A DNA stretch of 64,000 nucleotides, taken from Entomortierella parvispora. Its lineage: Eukaryota; Mortierellomycota; Mortierellomycetes; Mortierellales; Mortierellaceae. The position numbers were made by a program, and so were the translations under genes. Shown here in pieces: positions 34,707 to 45,352 of the stretch. The stretch covers positions 1,984,001-2,048,000 of the forward strand of contig OY752143.1 of the NCBI GenBank assembly GCA_963573315.1, in the 5' to 3' direction. How positions within the stretch are numbered: the first letter of the stretch is position 1; the number at the start of each line of letters is the position of its first letter. The notes beneath the pieces are model-generated. The model was given only the letters and a program-made list of their open reading frames with translations, ran no database searches and had not been told where the DNA came from.

Positions 34707-37211
34707 ATGCAACAGCCCCAATTCCCCACGGCTCCTATCAAGGATAGTTTCTACGACCCCTATGCACTCCCGGGCCTGGACGAGTACTTCAAAGTCACTC
34801 CCCCAGAGAACTGGCACCCGAACAATTATTGCAACAAGTTGAAGAACACGCATTTCCTGCCATTCCTTGAGGGTCTTGGCATTATCTCCGCATGCCGAGA
34901 TACTTCCAGTGTTGCCCCCAACCTGTCTATATTTGCGAGGAAAATTCTCCAGTACCTCAAAACACCACCGGGGAAGAGTATGTGTGAGGCAGTGGAACAA
35001 CGGCTCAAATCCAGACGGCAGCAACAGCAGACTGTCGTGGCCTATCGAGACATGCAAAACGAGTACATGAGAGCGGTTTTTGAGAGAAATGAAGAGGACC
35101 ATCGACTCGCCAGAACCCAAAATGAAGAGGACGAACGAGAAGCAAAGGCTCAGAGACATGGTGAGTATGTAGTGACAAAGAAATTTTAGCCCAAGAAGAT
35201 TAAGCTCTAACCAAATGACATTCAGCTATCGAACTATCGTCTCCATCGATCACAGAACGGCCGCACAGACGGAAGCGTCAATCTCGCCGTGTAACTGATC
35301 CTTACCCGCACGAGAAAGGAGGCCAGGCCAAAAGCAGAATGATGGCGGAACCCTGGCACAATCTTACCAACGCAGCGATTGAAATGGTATACCCTTATTT
35401 TTTATTTTCTAATAACTTATTTTTTTAAAAATAGTCTATTATTCATAATTATTAACTGCCCTTTCATTTTCAAAAAACATTCAGTACTTGGCAAGGAGTG
35501 TCCGATTACCTGAGTCAGAATGCGCGAAAGAGGAGAAAGACAAGGATAGACGACGTCTGTACAAGATCGCCTATCAAGAACTGGAGCAAGCACGAGAGGA
35601 CGCTTCACGGCCAAAATACAACAGATCATCTTGTCTACACTTCAAAAACGCGTTTGTCGCGCTCTCTAACGTTTGGAACCTGTTCTCGCCAGAAGCTAAT
35701 AGCATGTTCACAAAAGAGGAGTGCACTGCCGCCCATGAGATTACCTGGATGCCAGACCTGGAGATGGAAGACCCAATCATGAAAAAGCTCATAGATGACG
35801 TGGGAAATGAGGCAAACCTGAGCAAGGCTATGGATATGCTGTTCTTACAGATGGCCGAGTTTCCCTCACATCGCCCCTTCCTCCTAGCCCTCATGATCAT
35901 GTAAGCTTATTGCTGGGTGCTGGACCATCCTTGTTGTCAGGGGAAAATACTAATATCTGGACAATGCATGTTCTGACCTCTACATTTAAATTGGTGCCGG
36001 CCTTAGCTTGAAGAATGTAATACGGCCACATCACGGCATGCACAGACCTTCCGAAGGTGACGCAATGCAGATCTGGGGAGATATTTTCAAGTTCGGTGTT
36101 CCAGACCTGTCCCCATTCAACTTTCGTCTGTAAGTTTAAGTTCAAATATTGACTCGTTCCTCGCTTGAACCACAGTGGCATCAACTATATTCCTGACAAC
36201 TTTACAACTACGATGACTATAGGGGTGAACAGGGTTCGGCTTCCGCTGCGCTTTCTAAGACCGTCTTGACGAATATCTTTGACACCGGGATCAATGCCAC
36301 TTAGTGCGATTGCATTATTGAGGTGTCGGGGGTCGAGGTGGGCAACATGGAGGCTAAGAAGGCATCAACTGGTAAATCCGAGGTTTATTGCCAACTTTGT
36401 CGGAATATCCGAATTGTCCGCTCCATGATGGTGAACCTCGAAAAGTACGGTGTCGATTGCCCACCAGTCTTTTCCATTCATGGTAAGGGGCCGCTTGTGT
36501 ACTTTGTTCGCAGGACAAAAAGAGGTGAAGTTTGCTGCCAATGAAGACCAACTGATGGGTCCTTGGCCTGATAGGTCTGACTGCGGATGTATTTCGGATT
36601 CGAAGCCACAAGACCATTTATGTCGCCGGACGGGCTTGCGCACGTCTTGTTCTCCCAGAGTCCCATGAGCATTGGTTGCCCTGGCTGCAGGGTCAGGCTC
36701 AGTTGCTTTGCAATTTGATGGTAAGAACATGATCGTTCAGTCCTGACATAAAAGAAGTGACAGCTCCAAGCAAGCAATCTGATCAATGCATATATAGACC
36801 TACTATAACAACTACAGCACTCAGGCAGCCATTAAGATTCAAAAATGCAAGTGGGCAGAGCAGGTTTTCACAACAGAGGAGCTGGGACCAGAGAGCGAAG
36901 AAGGTGAGATTGATACGAAACACATCGTCATGTTGACCCCTACAAAAAAGCGTGACCCCCCAAAAGAGGTTACTTTCAGAGAGAAACCCAACAACAGGCG
37001 GTTCCATGCCGAGATGCAAAAGGCGGTTGCTGAGCTACGTGAGGGGGATAGTGGTGATGATAATGATGAAGGCGACGACCAGGACTGGTTCAACGTACAC
37101 AATCACAGAAACGATCGTCAGCACGACTGCCAAGACGATCGCGAAGACGATTACGAGGACAACCACAGAGACAAAGTGGACTGCGGATATTGTGAGGACT
37201 TGGAGGACTGA
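34707..37211 (+). pseudogene. Multi-exon gene of a fungal expanded family, interrupted by one in-frame TAG
   Basis: I do not recognise a named function. Seven exons splice in consistent phase: 34707-35160, 35226-35386, 35485-35900, 36007-36129, 36223-36482, 36575-36720 and 36798-37211 (657 residues plus stop). The only defect is TAG at 36302-36304 inside exon 5. The N-terminal half is helical and charged (RRQQQQ, EEDEREAKAQRH). The middle has FRLGEQGSASAALS. After the stop come CDCIIEV and, 17 residues beyond it, MEAKK. The D...ExK pattern resembles PD-(D/E)XK nuclease-fold proteins (inference). The C-terminus is acidic and Asp/His-rich (DDNDEGDDQDW). From memory, similar GE...S/D...ExK proteins occur as many paralogues in Mortierella-type genomes. 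Alternatives: stop-codon readthrough, or a 42-base intron (GTCTTG at 36263 to TTAG at 36304) that removes the stop in frame. Confidence 0.55.
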
Positions 37212-37981
37212 TGCCGACCTGCATTGTATACAGTGTACAACCAACATCGAGGACCAAAAGCCTCTCACTTCGATCCTCCAGACAATTTGCAAATATCAAT
37301 TCAAATGAATATTGCTCCGATAGCGCATACGATACCGACCTCGACCAAAAGGATATAAGCACCAAGCTCCATTTCCGTCTTTAGCGAATCACCTATACCA
37401 CCCCAATATTTCCCGTGCTAACTTTTATAAAAAAAAAGAGATATAGTCTAATTTGGTTCACAACTGAGAGATGCAGTGGATCAGCGGAGTAGTAAATGAA
37501 CATGTTGTAAAAGGCTCTAAGTGGAGGGTTCACGAGGCTAGCGATCGAGAAGAGTGCTAGGGCAGGGAACAGAAAAAGGGTCATGAATGCGTTTATCGCC
37601 AAAAGGATTGTCACAAGTGAAAGCAGCTGCCTTGTAATCGACGTAATCCTTGATCCACAAATGTTGACCTCCCTCTACTGTGATGCGCATCCCTACCGAC
37701 CGTCTCATTGTATTCCAGTCACTTGACGTCTGATTTTGGTTGGATTTAAGCAGCAGTGGGCAACTATAGGCAATTCTTGGATAAAAGGATTGTGTCAGTA
37801 CAATAATCGATCTAGGATCAAGTTCCTGGCTAAAAACTTGACAGGATTGAAAACAAAGAAATCAAGGGATCAAGGGTTATATTTTAGTGATATTGGGTTC
37901 TCTGTTGAATGCAAGACGTTATTCAAATGCAAGACGTTATTCAAATACAAGGACATGATGGTACAATCGAGAAAAAGACAG
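37212..37981. other. Intergenic, no gene seen
   Basis: About 0.77 kb, A/T-rich, with a direct repeat of a 20-base phrase at 37911-37946 (ATTCAAATGCAAGACGTT repeated). No supported coding region. Confidence 0.5.
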
Positions 37982-38712
37982 GACTCAACTTCCTAAAGAC
38001 CGCCGCAGCCGTCGGAAGAAGATACTCACCTGAAGCACCGTATCGCCGACGCAGCAACACAGCACTCCTTGGTTGACTGAAGAGGCAGCAAAGGCGCAAA
38101 CATACCCTCATGTCAACCGAAAGTGACCGAGAGAAGAGGCGGCTAAGGCGCAAACATACCTTCTCTTCAGCCGTATTCTCGCAAGAAGAAACAACAAACG
38201 GTGGCAATTAAACAGGAAATAAAAGGACCCGACTTCCTAAAGACCGCCGCAGCCGTCGGAAGAAGATACTCACCTGAAGCACTGTATCGCCGACGCAGCA
38301 ACACAGCACTCCTTGGTTGACTGAAGAGGCAGCAAAGGCGCAAACGTACCTTCATGTCAACCGAAAGTGACCGAGAGAAGAGGCAGCTAAGGCGCAAATA
38401 TACCTTCTCTTCAGCCGTATTCTCGCAAGAAGAAACAACAAACGGTGGCAATTAAACAGGAAATAAAAGGACCCGACTTCCTAAAGACCGCCGCAGCCGT
38501 CGGAAGAAGATACTCACCTGAAGCACTGTATCGCCGACGCAGCAACACAGCACTCCTTGGTTGACTGAAGAGGCAGCAAAGGCGCAAACGTACCCTCATG
38601 TCAACCGAAAGTGACCGAGAGAAGAGGCAGCTAAGGCGCAAACATACCTTCTCTTCAGCCGTATTCTCGAAAGAAGAAACAATAAACGGTGACCATTGAA
38701 CAGAGGGGCAAA
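37982..38712. repeat. Tandem array of three 244-bp units
   Basis: Three head-to-tail copies with a 244-base period: the phrase TCCTAAAGAC recurs at 37991, 38235 and 38479. Copies 1 and 2 differ by few substitutions; copy 3 diverges near its right end (38660-38712). On the minus strand each unit carries, in order, acceptor-like CTTCAG, a 47-base segment ending CAG, donor GTGAGT, a 37-base segment ending CTTTAG, a 77-base segment ending AAG, and a donor-like GTATGT/GTATAT. Minus-strand frames of about 76-94 codons repeat across copies, but 244 is not a multiple of three and no family is recognisable. Confidence 0.85.
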
Positions 38713-39013
38713 AAAGCGAAAGCGTACATTACTTCTTGTCCTTGTGTAGTCGATAGTAGCAGGACGCTTCCCATTGTGAGGAAACATGAGATAAAAGAAT
38801 CATCACGATTACGAAACAATTTCTGTTCAAGATCCTGCTCTTGATTGTTGCAGCAGTGCGGGAGGTGTGCAGGCAAAGGACCGAATCATGACGCCGCTGG
38901 ACTTGGTTCAAAGGAAAGGTGTTGACAGTAACAAGTGATGCGCGTTTCTGATGTTGTGTGCCATTTCCCGGAAATGACCGTGACGTAATTAATTCCTATT
39001 CTAAATTTTCTAT
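38713..39013. other. Flank of the tandem array and 3' region of MutY
   Basis: About 300 bases. A short minus-strand frame beginning MGSVLLLSTTQGQEVMYAF (38655-38786) runs into array copy 3 and shares the CFF-REYG phrase encoded by each copy. It may be the unique first exon of a gene whose next part was triplicated. Not otherwise recognisable. Confidence 0.35.
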
Positions 39014-41244
39014 TCAGGCTTTTTTTAAGAAGAATTTGGAGATTGATCCTTCTCTAGCCTCCTTCTTCGTCCTTTTCAGTCCACTGTTCGAGTCGACGGC
39101 GGACCCGCTTTTACGTTTCACTGCCTTGCTTGAATCCAAGAAGCCGTTGTCTTTGCTCTTTCGGTGCTTTTCAAGCAATTGATACGCCTTGAGGATGCCG
39201 GTAGGGATTGCAGCAGTTGCCAGCTCTTCAGCAGGGAGCCACACTGTTTCCGGCCCTCCTTTCTTTGACTTTGCTACTTTGTCTCTTAAGGCGATGACAT
39301 CATAATTCTTGACCAGGACCCATTCTGCATGATATACTTTCCGAATATGAGAGAACAAATGTTGGGCATCTCCCAAATCATAGCGCTCAATGTCCTTATT
39401 GTCCTGGAGCCAGCCTAGGCCAAGGATATCCGTCATGTACTTTAAACTGGATGATGATCGCTGCTGGTATGTGGAAGGTCCTTCAAGTGAGTGATCGACT
39501 TGAAGTTGCTCTAGCTCTACAGTGGGGAATTCCCACATTCCTGCCAGCAGTCCTTTCGAAGGTCTCTTTACAAGAAGAAACTCGGAGTTTGAGGTCCCAT
39601 CAGCTCTCTTGCCTACAACACGCTCAAGAATCGCCACGGCACATTCTAGCAAACAAACAGAGGGTTGTACAAATGTTAGAGGGATTCCTAGGTGTTTTCC
39701 AATTAGTCATCTCTACACGATAACGACATGTACCTTCGTCTCTCGGCGCCTTCTTGACAGCCTTTCTGGGGTATTGTGTTACAAGGCCTTGATCCTTTCC
39801 ATCGACCTCTGACTCTGGCAGACATAGTGTGCAACGCGAGTCCTCGTCCTCGTCCTCGTTGTCATTTTCACTTTTCTTTACATTGGTCCCTGTGCCTGAT
39901 TCGTGTCTTCCTTTGTCTACGACCTATTAAACAAATAATAAGGATTTTAAGGTGTGTCGCATAGCACAGATCATTGCCTGGTGCACAACAATTACCTCCG
40001 CATACGCTCTGCAACTAGTCTGCACAGGACACTCGTTACACTTTGGATTCTGCGGCGTGCAGACTGTTGCGCCAAGTTCCATAAGTGCTTGGTTGAAGCA
40101 TCCTGGTCGATCTTGATGAACCAATTCTTTTGCGATTAGCCTGTGCAAAGATAGCAGTAATGCGAGGGAGTGTTAGGATAAGGCTGTGCGATCATTACTG
40201 TAGAAAGATATCGACGAATACTTGAGATGCTTACCAATGAAGATCAATGACTTTGGGACTTTTGACATCACCGCCAATTGCTCGCAGACGGGACAAAACT
40301 CGGATGACATTCCCGTCAACTAGTTCTGCAGGAACATTGTACGCATGAGAAACAATTGCACCAGCAGTGTACCGTCCCACACCTGGAACCTCTTTTTCAA
40401 GAACAGCGGGATCACTATAGCAACAAAAGATAATGATATCAGACTATCAGCGTCCCAGCATAAAAACTCTCAGCAAAACATATAAAACGCGCGATTACTT
40501 GGGAAGCACTCCTGCAAACTTCTGAACGACTTTCTGAGCACCAGTATGCAGTCGACTTGCTCTGGAGTAATAGCCCAATCCAGCCCAGACCTTGTTGATG
40601 TCTTCGATATCGGCCTTTGCCAGATCATTGATTGTGGGCCACTTTGACATCCATGTGTTGTAGTAGGGAATAACAGTGGCCACCTGCGTTTGTTGACACA
40701 TAATCTCTGACACCCAGACCTCGTAGGCTCGCTGTCCTGCAGCTTTTCCAGAGATGGCGGAAGGATCATGAAAGTCCACGCGCCAGGGCAGCTTCCGATG
40801 GTTGACATCATACCATGCGACAAGACTATCACGAACTCTCTGGCGAGACTCTTCTGTTACAAAGTGATGATAACTGTGGGAGTGACTTCCGAATATCCGC
40901 GCGCGAGCAGCATCTACGACCAGGTCCTCCAGATCCGGCAAGATTTTAGTATCGAAGTCGACAATGCCTTTACCGCTTGCGACAGGTGAGGTCTTTGCTG
41001 AGGAAGCAGAGGCCGCACGCTTGCCTCGAGTCGTTGTCGTCGCTTTAGTCTGGGGTTTGGTAGCCATTAGCCGACTGAAGGCACTTTCACCCTGGAGCCA
41101 GGGCTTGTTTTGATTCTCCTTTGAGTCGTCGTCGCTCTCCTGACTGTTGGTGTCCTGGGCCTCGTTCTTGATAGCAAGGGCGGCCAGGGTGGCTGCTCGC
41201 CTCGACGGCCTTGCGGCCGAGGATGCGTCGGCGGAGAGATTCAT
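39014..41244 (-). CDS. Adenine DNA glycosylase MutY/MUTYH
   Basis: Base-excision repair enzyme that removes adenine mispaired with 8-oxoguanine. Exons 41244-40499, 40414-40235, 40140-39996, 39923-39734 and 39645-39014, 630 residues. Catalytic Glu180 ([12 protein letters not shown]) and Asp282 (ELVDGN), the helix-hairpin-helix [11 protein letters not shown], and the [4Fe-4S] cluster ligands Cys336, Cys343, Cys346 and Cys352 (spacing 6-2-5) are all present. The C-terminal NUDIX-like 8-oxoG recognition domain follows, including WEFPTVELE and the [12 protein letters not shown] region. The N-terminal 120 residues are basic and low-complexity, suited to nuclear or mitochondrial targeting. The last ten residues, [10 protein letters not shown], look like a PCNA-interaction (PIP-type) motif lacking the usual glutamine. 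Divergent from MID1. Confidence 0.95.
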
Positions 41245-41530
41245 GAGTCGCGGGTCTGGAGTGAATGCAAGAGAGGCGGGAATGCGGTCTTCTTTTTTCC
41301 CCCGAGGTCAATCTGCCTTGCAGCAGCACAGGCCGTGGCTTTTTTTCTTTTTTTTCCCCTTGTGTGTGCGCATCAAACACCGCTCAGGGCGGGTCCATGT
41401 GCCATTCGGACTCCTCTCTTCGTTCCTGTTCTCATTCCTGTTCATCACTCCTCTCTTCACTGCATTGCTCCCTCTCTTGTCCACCATCCCCTCTTCCTTA
41501 GATAATACAGCATTTTTGTTTCCCCCCCTC

Positions 41531-43615
41531 ATGCTACACAACAGTTTGCAGTCCTGGCGACCTAATGCTGCCCTTGTGCTCGCCCTGTGTTCGCTCCTGT
41601 CGTTCTCCTCTTTCACTCACCAGGCCGTAGCCCAGTCCATAGTGTCTGTCGCTATCCCTTCGCCGGCCGCTTCCTCCTTGCCAGCTACTTCCTCTTCCCC
41701 CGCTACCTCTATAGCCCCTCAACCCTCGACAATACCAATCCCACCTCCACCTCCCCCACTCCCGTATGTGCAGTTGCCACCAGGAACACGAGAGCTCCAG
41801 GACAGCCAGGTTGTTGAGGACACTGTCGCAATAGGTCAACTACAGACGTATCATTTCTCAATTGCCCAACAGCAACAACAGCTCCCTGTCCGCAGACAAC
41901 TAGAACGGATCCTCTTCCATCCAGGGGCTCAAAATGGAAATCGGGTTGAGAAGAGACAGGTTGTAGGAGTACCGTCTGGAACGGTGGTACAAACAACTCC
42001 AGGCGCAAGCACCACAACGACAGCGCCGTCCCCAACAAGGACCATTGTTCCAACATTGCCTCCACCCTTCAGCAACGGCACTTATGCAGTCTTTATCTCG
42101 ATCTCAACATGCCAGACTCCAAAGTCAACCTCTGGCGCCTTTTGCCCTCCATTGACTCTATATGTCTCCACGTCGGCCAGTCAGCCCTTGCCCGGTCCAG
42201 GACAAGATCCCAAGGTCGTCCAGGTGGTCAATAGTGTGGAGGGTTTGGTCCAGTTTACGGCATATACTTCAAAGGATGTGTTTTTCAGCTTGGAAGGACC
42301 AGCGTTAAATGCCACCTGGTCTGGGGACTGGGCTGTGGAAGTGGGCGCATCCAGTCAAGGTAAAAGGGCTGAAGCTTGATCTGGATCACGTAAAATTTTT
42401 AAAAGTGTTTGAAGCTAATAACAGGACCCGGACTTTTCTCGGAAAATAGGCTATGTTCAAGGATTCCAACCTAAACAGGGCCTTATCCTCGATGACACCG
42501 ATAGTTTGAGCGCTAGCTTTTTGACTGCAAACTTCACGGCAGTTCCACCTTTCAGAGTGTACCTCATCAACTCGACAGCCCTGCCACAAGGATTGACGCG
42601 ATCGGTATGTGCAGTGGAGGCCGTTCAACCCTTGCCCCTGACAAAGACCTCGATGACCATCACTCAAACCAACCGAACCAGTAATCTGGATGGATCCATG
42701 GGCACCGAAATTCTCCCTGCCGACCCCGGATTTGAGGAGTTTGGGCAGCGTCGTCAGGTCTTTCTGCAAGGATTGAATCCCGGAACGAACTACACCGCAT
42801 TCTTTGTCACGGATGCCGTGAACCAGGCGGGGGCCGAAGCCCTGTATTCCTTGACATCGTTCAACACCAAGATCAACGACAATTGCATGTTGATCACCGA
42901 CCTGGAATTCTGTCACGAGGTTGCATACGCTGTTCCTATAACCCCGCTCTCAGCATTACAGGCGTCGGGGACCTCTGGCAGCACCAATGGAACGATTCGC
43001 ACCGATGTCAGCAACTTTTACGACGATTTCACTAGCAATTTAATGGACAACTTCATGCGCGTTCTCGGTCAGTATGACTGTACAAAGTCGCAATATTCCT
43101 TGATCAGAAACTGTTCAGACTGTGAGCGATCTTATCGTCGTTGGCTCTGCTCTGTGAGCATTCCCCGTTGCACGGATGTCGAAGATATCACGAACCCCAA
43201 CAATGTGGGATACCAACCTCCATCCGCATTTGATCCTATTGCGGCTGAAAACCCTTACCTGATTGATCGGAGCCATGGCGCTGTCGTCGTGGAGCGCAAT
43301 ACCACAACTTCCAGAGGAGCAATTGCTCAATTGAGACAGAACCCATTGATGGACCCTGGCGATTATGGTGAAGTGTTGCCCTGTATCGACCTTTGCTTTG
43401 ATGTCGTACAGAGTTGCCCCAATTTCTTGGGATTCACCTGTCCAGTCAAGAACATGGTTGGTAACTATGCACACATGAACTCGTTTGGGTACCAATGCAA
43501 TGGTCTCGGCGTTGTGCCTGTGCCGTCAAGTGCTCCTTCCGTCCTTGGCGGAAAGCTATCCAGCATACTTGCCTCCCTGTTTGTCACAGCGACATTAACC
43601 ATCATCCTTATCTAG
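41531..43615 (+). CDS. MID1: Mid1-type stretch-activated calcium-channel subunit
   Basis: Regulatory subunit that works with the Cch1 pore to admit calcium during mating, cell-wall stress and hyphal growth. Exons 41531-42359 and 42450-43615, 664 residues. Seen: an N-terminal signal peptide (hydrophobic LVLALCSLLSF, then QAVAQS), a long Pro/Ser/Thr-rich stretch, many N-glycosylation sequons (for example NGTY, NATW, NLTF-like), then the cysteine-rich C-terminal module with CQTPKS, YDCTKSQYSLIRNCSDC, WLCSVSIPRC and the final CIDLCFDVVQSCP...FTCP, the family hallmark. A hydrophobic C-terminus (LASLFVTATLTIILI) suggests GPI or membrane anchoring. The start was chosen at 41531 because it opens the signal peptide; the longer upstream frame is leader. 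Confidence 0.92.
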
Positions 43616-43836
43616 ACTGATTGCAAATACACATTTTCTTACTGCATGGATGACTGAATGATGAAAATGCCAGATGTATTTAAAAGAAAACGAGAGTTTT
43701 TGCGATTGTTTGAAGGGTGGGATGGGGTTGGAAAAAAATACAAAATAGAAGGAAAATGGATAGGGTGATGAGGAGGTGCTTTTTGACCGGGGAATCTAAT
43801 GTACGCTGCAATGATGGTTGATGATTTTTTGTTGCC

Positions 43837-44696
43837 TTATTCCTCATCTTCCTCCTCCTCCTCCTCCTCATCGTCCTCTTCCTCTTCCTCAACATCAGCG
43901 CCCTTGACGAAATGTTCACCGAAATCATAAGGAGCATCCTCGACCTCGGCCTCTTTCTCAGCCTCCTCAGCCTGCTGCTTCTTTGTCTTCTTTTCCGTTA
44001 CAGTCTTTGCCTTCTTTGATGATCCAGAGGCGGCGGCAGCGGCAGCGGCCTTGCGCTTTGAAGCCTTTGACAAGGCGTTTCCTTCCACGGCAACAACCTC
44101 CTCCTTCTTCTTGGGCTGTTTCTTCTCGGGTGCGGTTCCGTTGGCGATGGCCTCGGCCATGGCCTTGGCCTTAGCCTCCTTGCGAACCTTCTCCTGTGCC
44201 TTACGACGCAACTCCTTTGCCTTGTCCTTTTCCTCCTGAGCCTTCAATTTAGCATCGGCAATCTGTTGCAAGAGCTGCTCCTTGAAGGGATAGTTGTTGG
44301 GAATGCCAGGGTCCTTCTTGTTCTCTGCATGAACAAAAAAGAAAAGGTCATGGAGAAGACAGGGTCAGCATTTTTTTAAAGCAGATTTGGGTCCGATATT
44401 CCGATTGTGCTGAAAAAGAGATTGGAAGAAAGACGTTACTGTGGTGTCCATTTGGGTTGCCCTTCGCCTCCTTGCGAAGCTTGCGGTGATGGTCCTTGAC
44501 ACGCTTCTCAATCTTGTATCTGTGGTTGGCGGGGATCCTCTTTGAGGTGATCTCTGCAGACAGCGAGTGTGATAAGACAAAAAGAGAGAGTTAGCTCTCA
44601 GAAGTGGGCGTAGAGCGGTCAAAGTCCTCGTTCAAGAGAGAATGTTGCGGTAGTAGCGGCAATGGAATGCTTACTTTTACGGGGCATTCCAGGCAT
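43837..44696 (-). CDS. Grn1/GNL3L N-terminal-domain protein without a GTPase domain
   Basis: Exons 44696-44675, 44553-44440 and 44324-43837 give 207 residues with consistent phases. Residues about 8-60 match the basic Grn1 domain at the start of nucleostemin/GNL3L/Grn1 nucleolar GTPases (KIEKRVKDHHRKLRKEAKGNP and KKDPGIPNNYPFKE). In those proteins a circularly permuted GTPase domain of several hundred residues should follow. Here the frame instead gives a charged coiled coil (KAQEEKDKAKELRRKAQ), an Ala/Lys-rich nuclear-signal-like stretch and an acidic Glu/Asp tail, then stops. A role in nucleolar pre-60S assembly is likely but inferred. Similar short Grn1-only proteins may exist in other fungi. 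Convergent with MID1 (about 220 bases), divergent from NEM1. Confidence 0.82.
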
Positions 44697-45352
44697 AGTG
44701 ATGTGATTGTGTGTTGTGTTAGGATGGAAGAGTTAGGGGATGAGGGTGATGACCGAGAAGAAAAATGTGCAACCTGATGGAGACAAGGCACTTTTTTTTT
44801 TCTTTTTTTTTGGGAAGCTGTCAACAGAAGAAAAAAAGCTGTGACTGCTGCGACTGTGCACGTGATTTTCATTTCCGGCGAAGGGACAGAAAGAGACTGA
44901 GAGAGGTGTGAGAGCATGCATTCACTTTGCCAGGAACAGCTGACAGTGGGATGGAGCCTTCATGCATGATGCAGCATTCAGTCAGTCGGTCAGTCAGTCA
45001 GTCAGGCAGTCAGTCACCAAAGAACAGGAAGACACATCAGACAACAACAACAACAACCACTCCCTCTTGAACCGCATCTCTTGCCTCTTTGTGCATCCAT
45101 CCATCCAACCCCTGGGGACGCACACCCTTCTGGCAAGCAAGCAAGCAAGCAGCAGGACCCCCCATCTTTTTTTTTTTTATTTTTTTTTTTTTATTTTTCA
45201 TATTATTTCCCATCTCCTCACTCTCCTACCTTGCCATTCCCCATTCCCATCCCTCTTCTCGTTCCATCCCCTCCCAACAAACAGTCATCACCCTCCCTCA
45301 TCAGGACAGAGGAACAACTGACAACGGTCGTTCCCTCCCTTCCTCGCTTGGC
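44697..45352. other. Divergent promoter region, Grn1-domain gene / NEM1
   Basis: 656 bases with low-complexity blocks: GTCA repeats at about 44979-45016, GCAA repeats near 45134-45152 and T runs at 45167-45193. The NEM1 reading frame stays open upstream to 45089, but the sequence is T-rich leader, so a longer N-terminus is not supported. Confidence 0.6.

Noticed and set aside
36482-36574. Apparent second frameshift (stop at 36542-36544) in the disrupted gene
   Set aside because: A canonical intron GTAAGG...GATAG at 36483-36574 joins the flanking frames exactly, so no frameshift is needed.
38167-38641. Repeated minus-strand ORFs of about 76-94 codons
   Set aside because: They only reflect the 244-bp array; no conserved family and the period is not a multiple of three, so not called as genes.
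37982-38712. CRISPR-like array
   Set aside because: Units are 244 bases with no short-repeat/unique-spacer structure, in a eukaryotic context; it is an ordinary tandem duplication.
45089-45352. 88-codon upstream extension of NEM1
   Set aside because: T-rich and poly-Phe in translation, typical of leader sequence; ATG 45353 is a better start.
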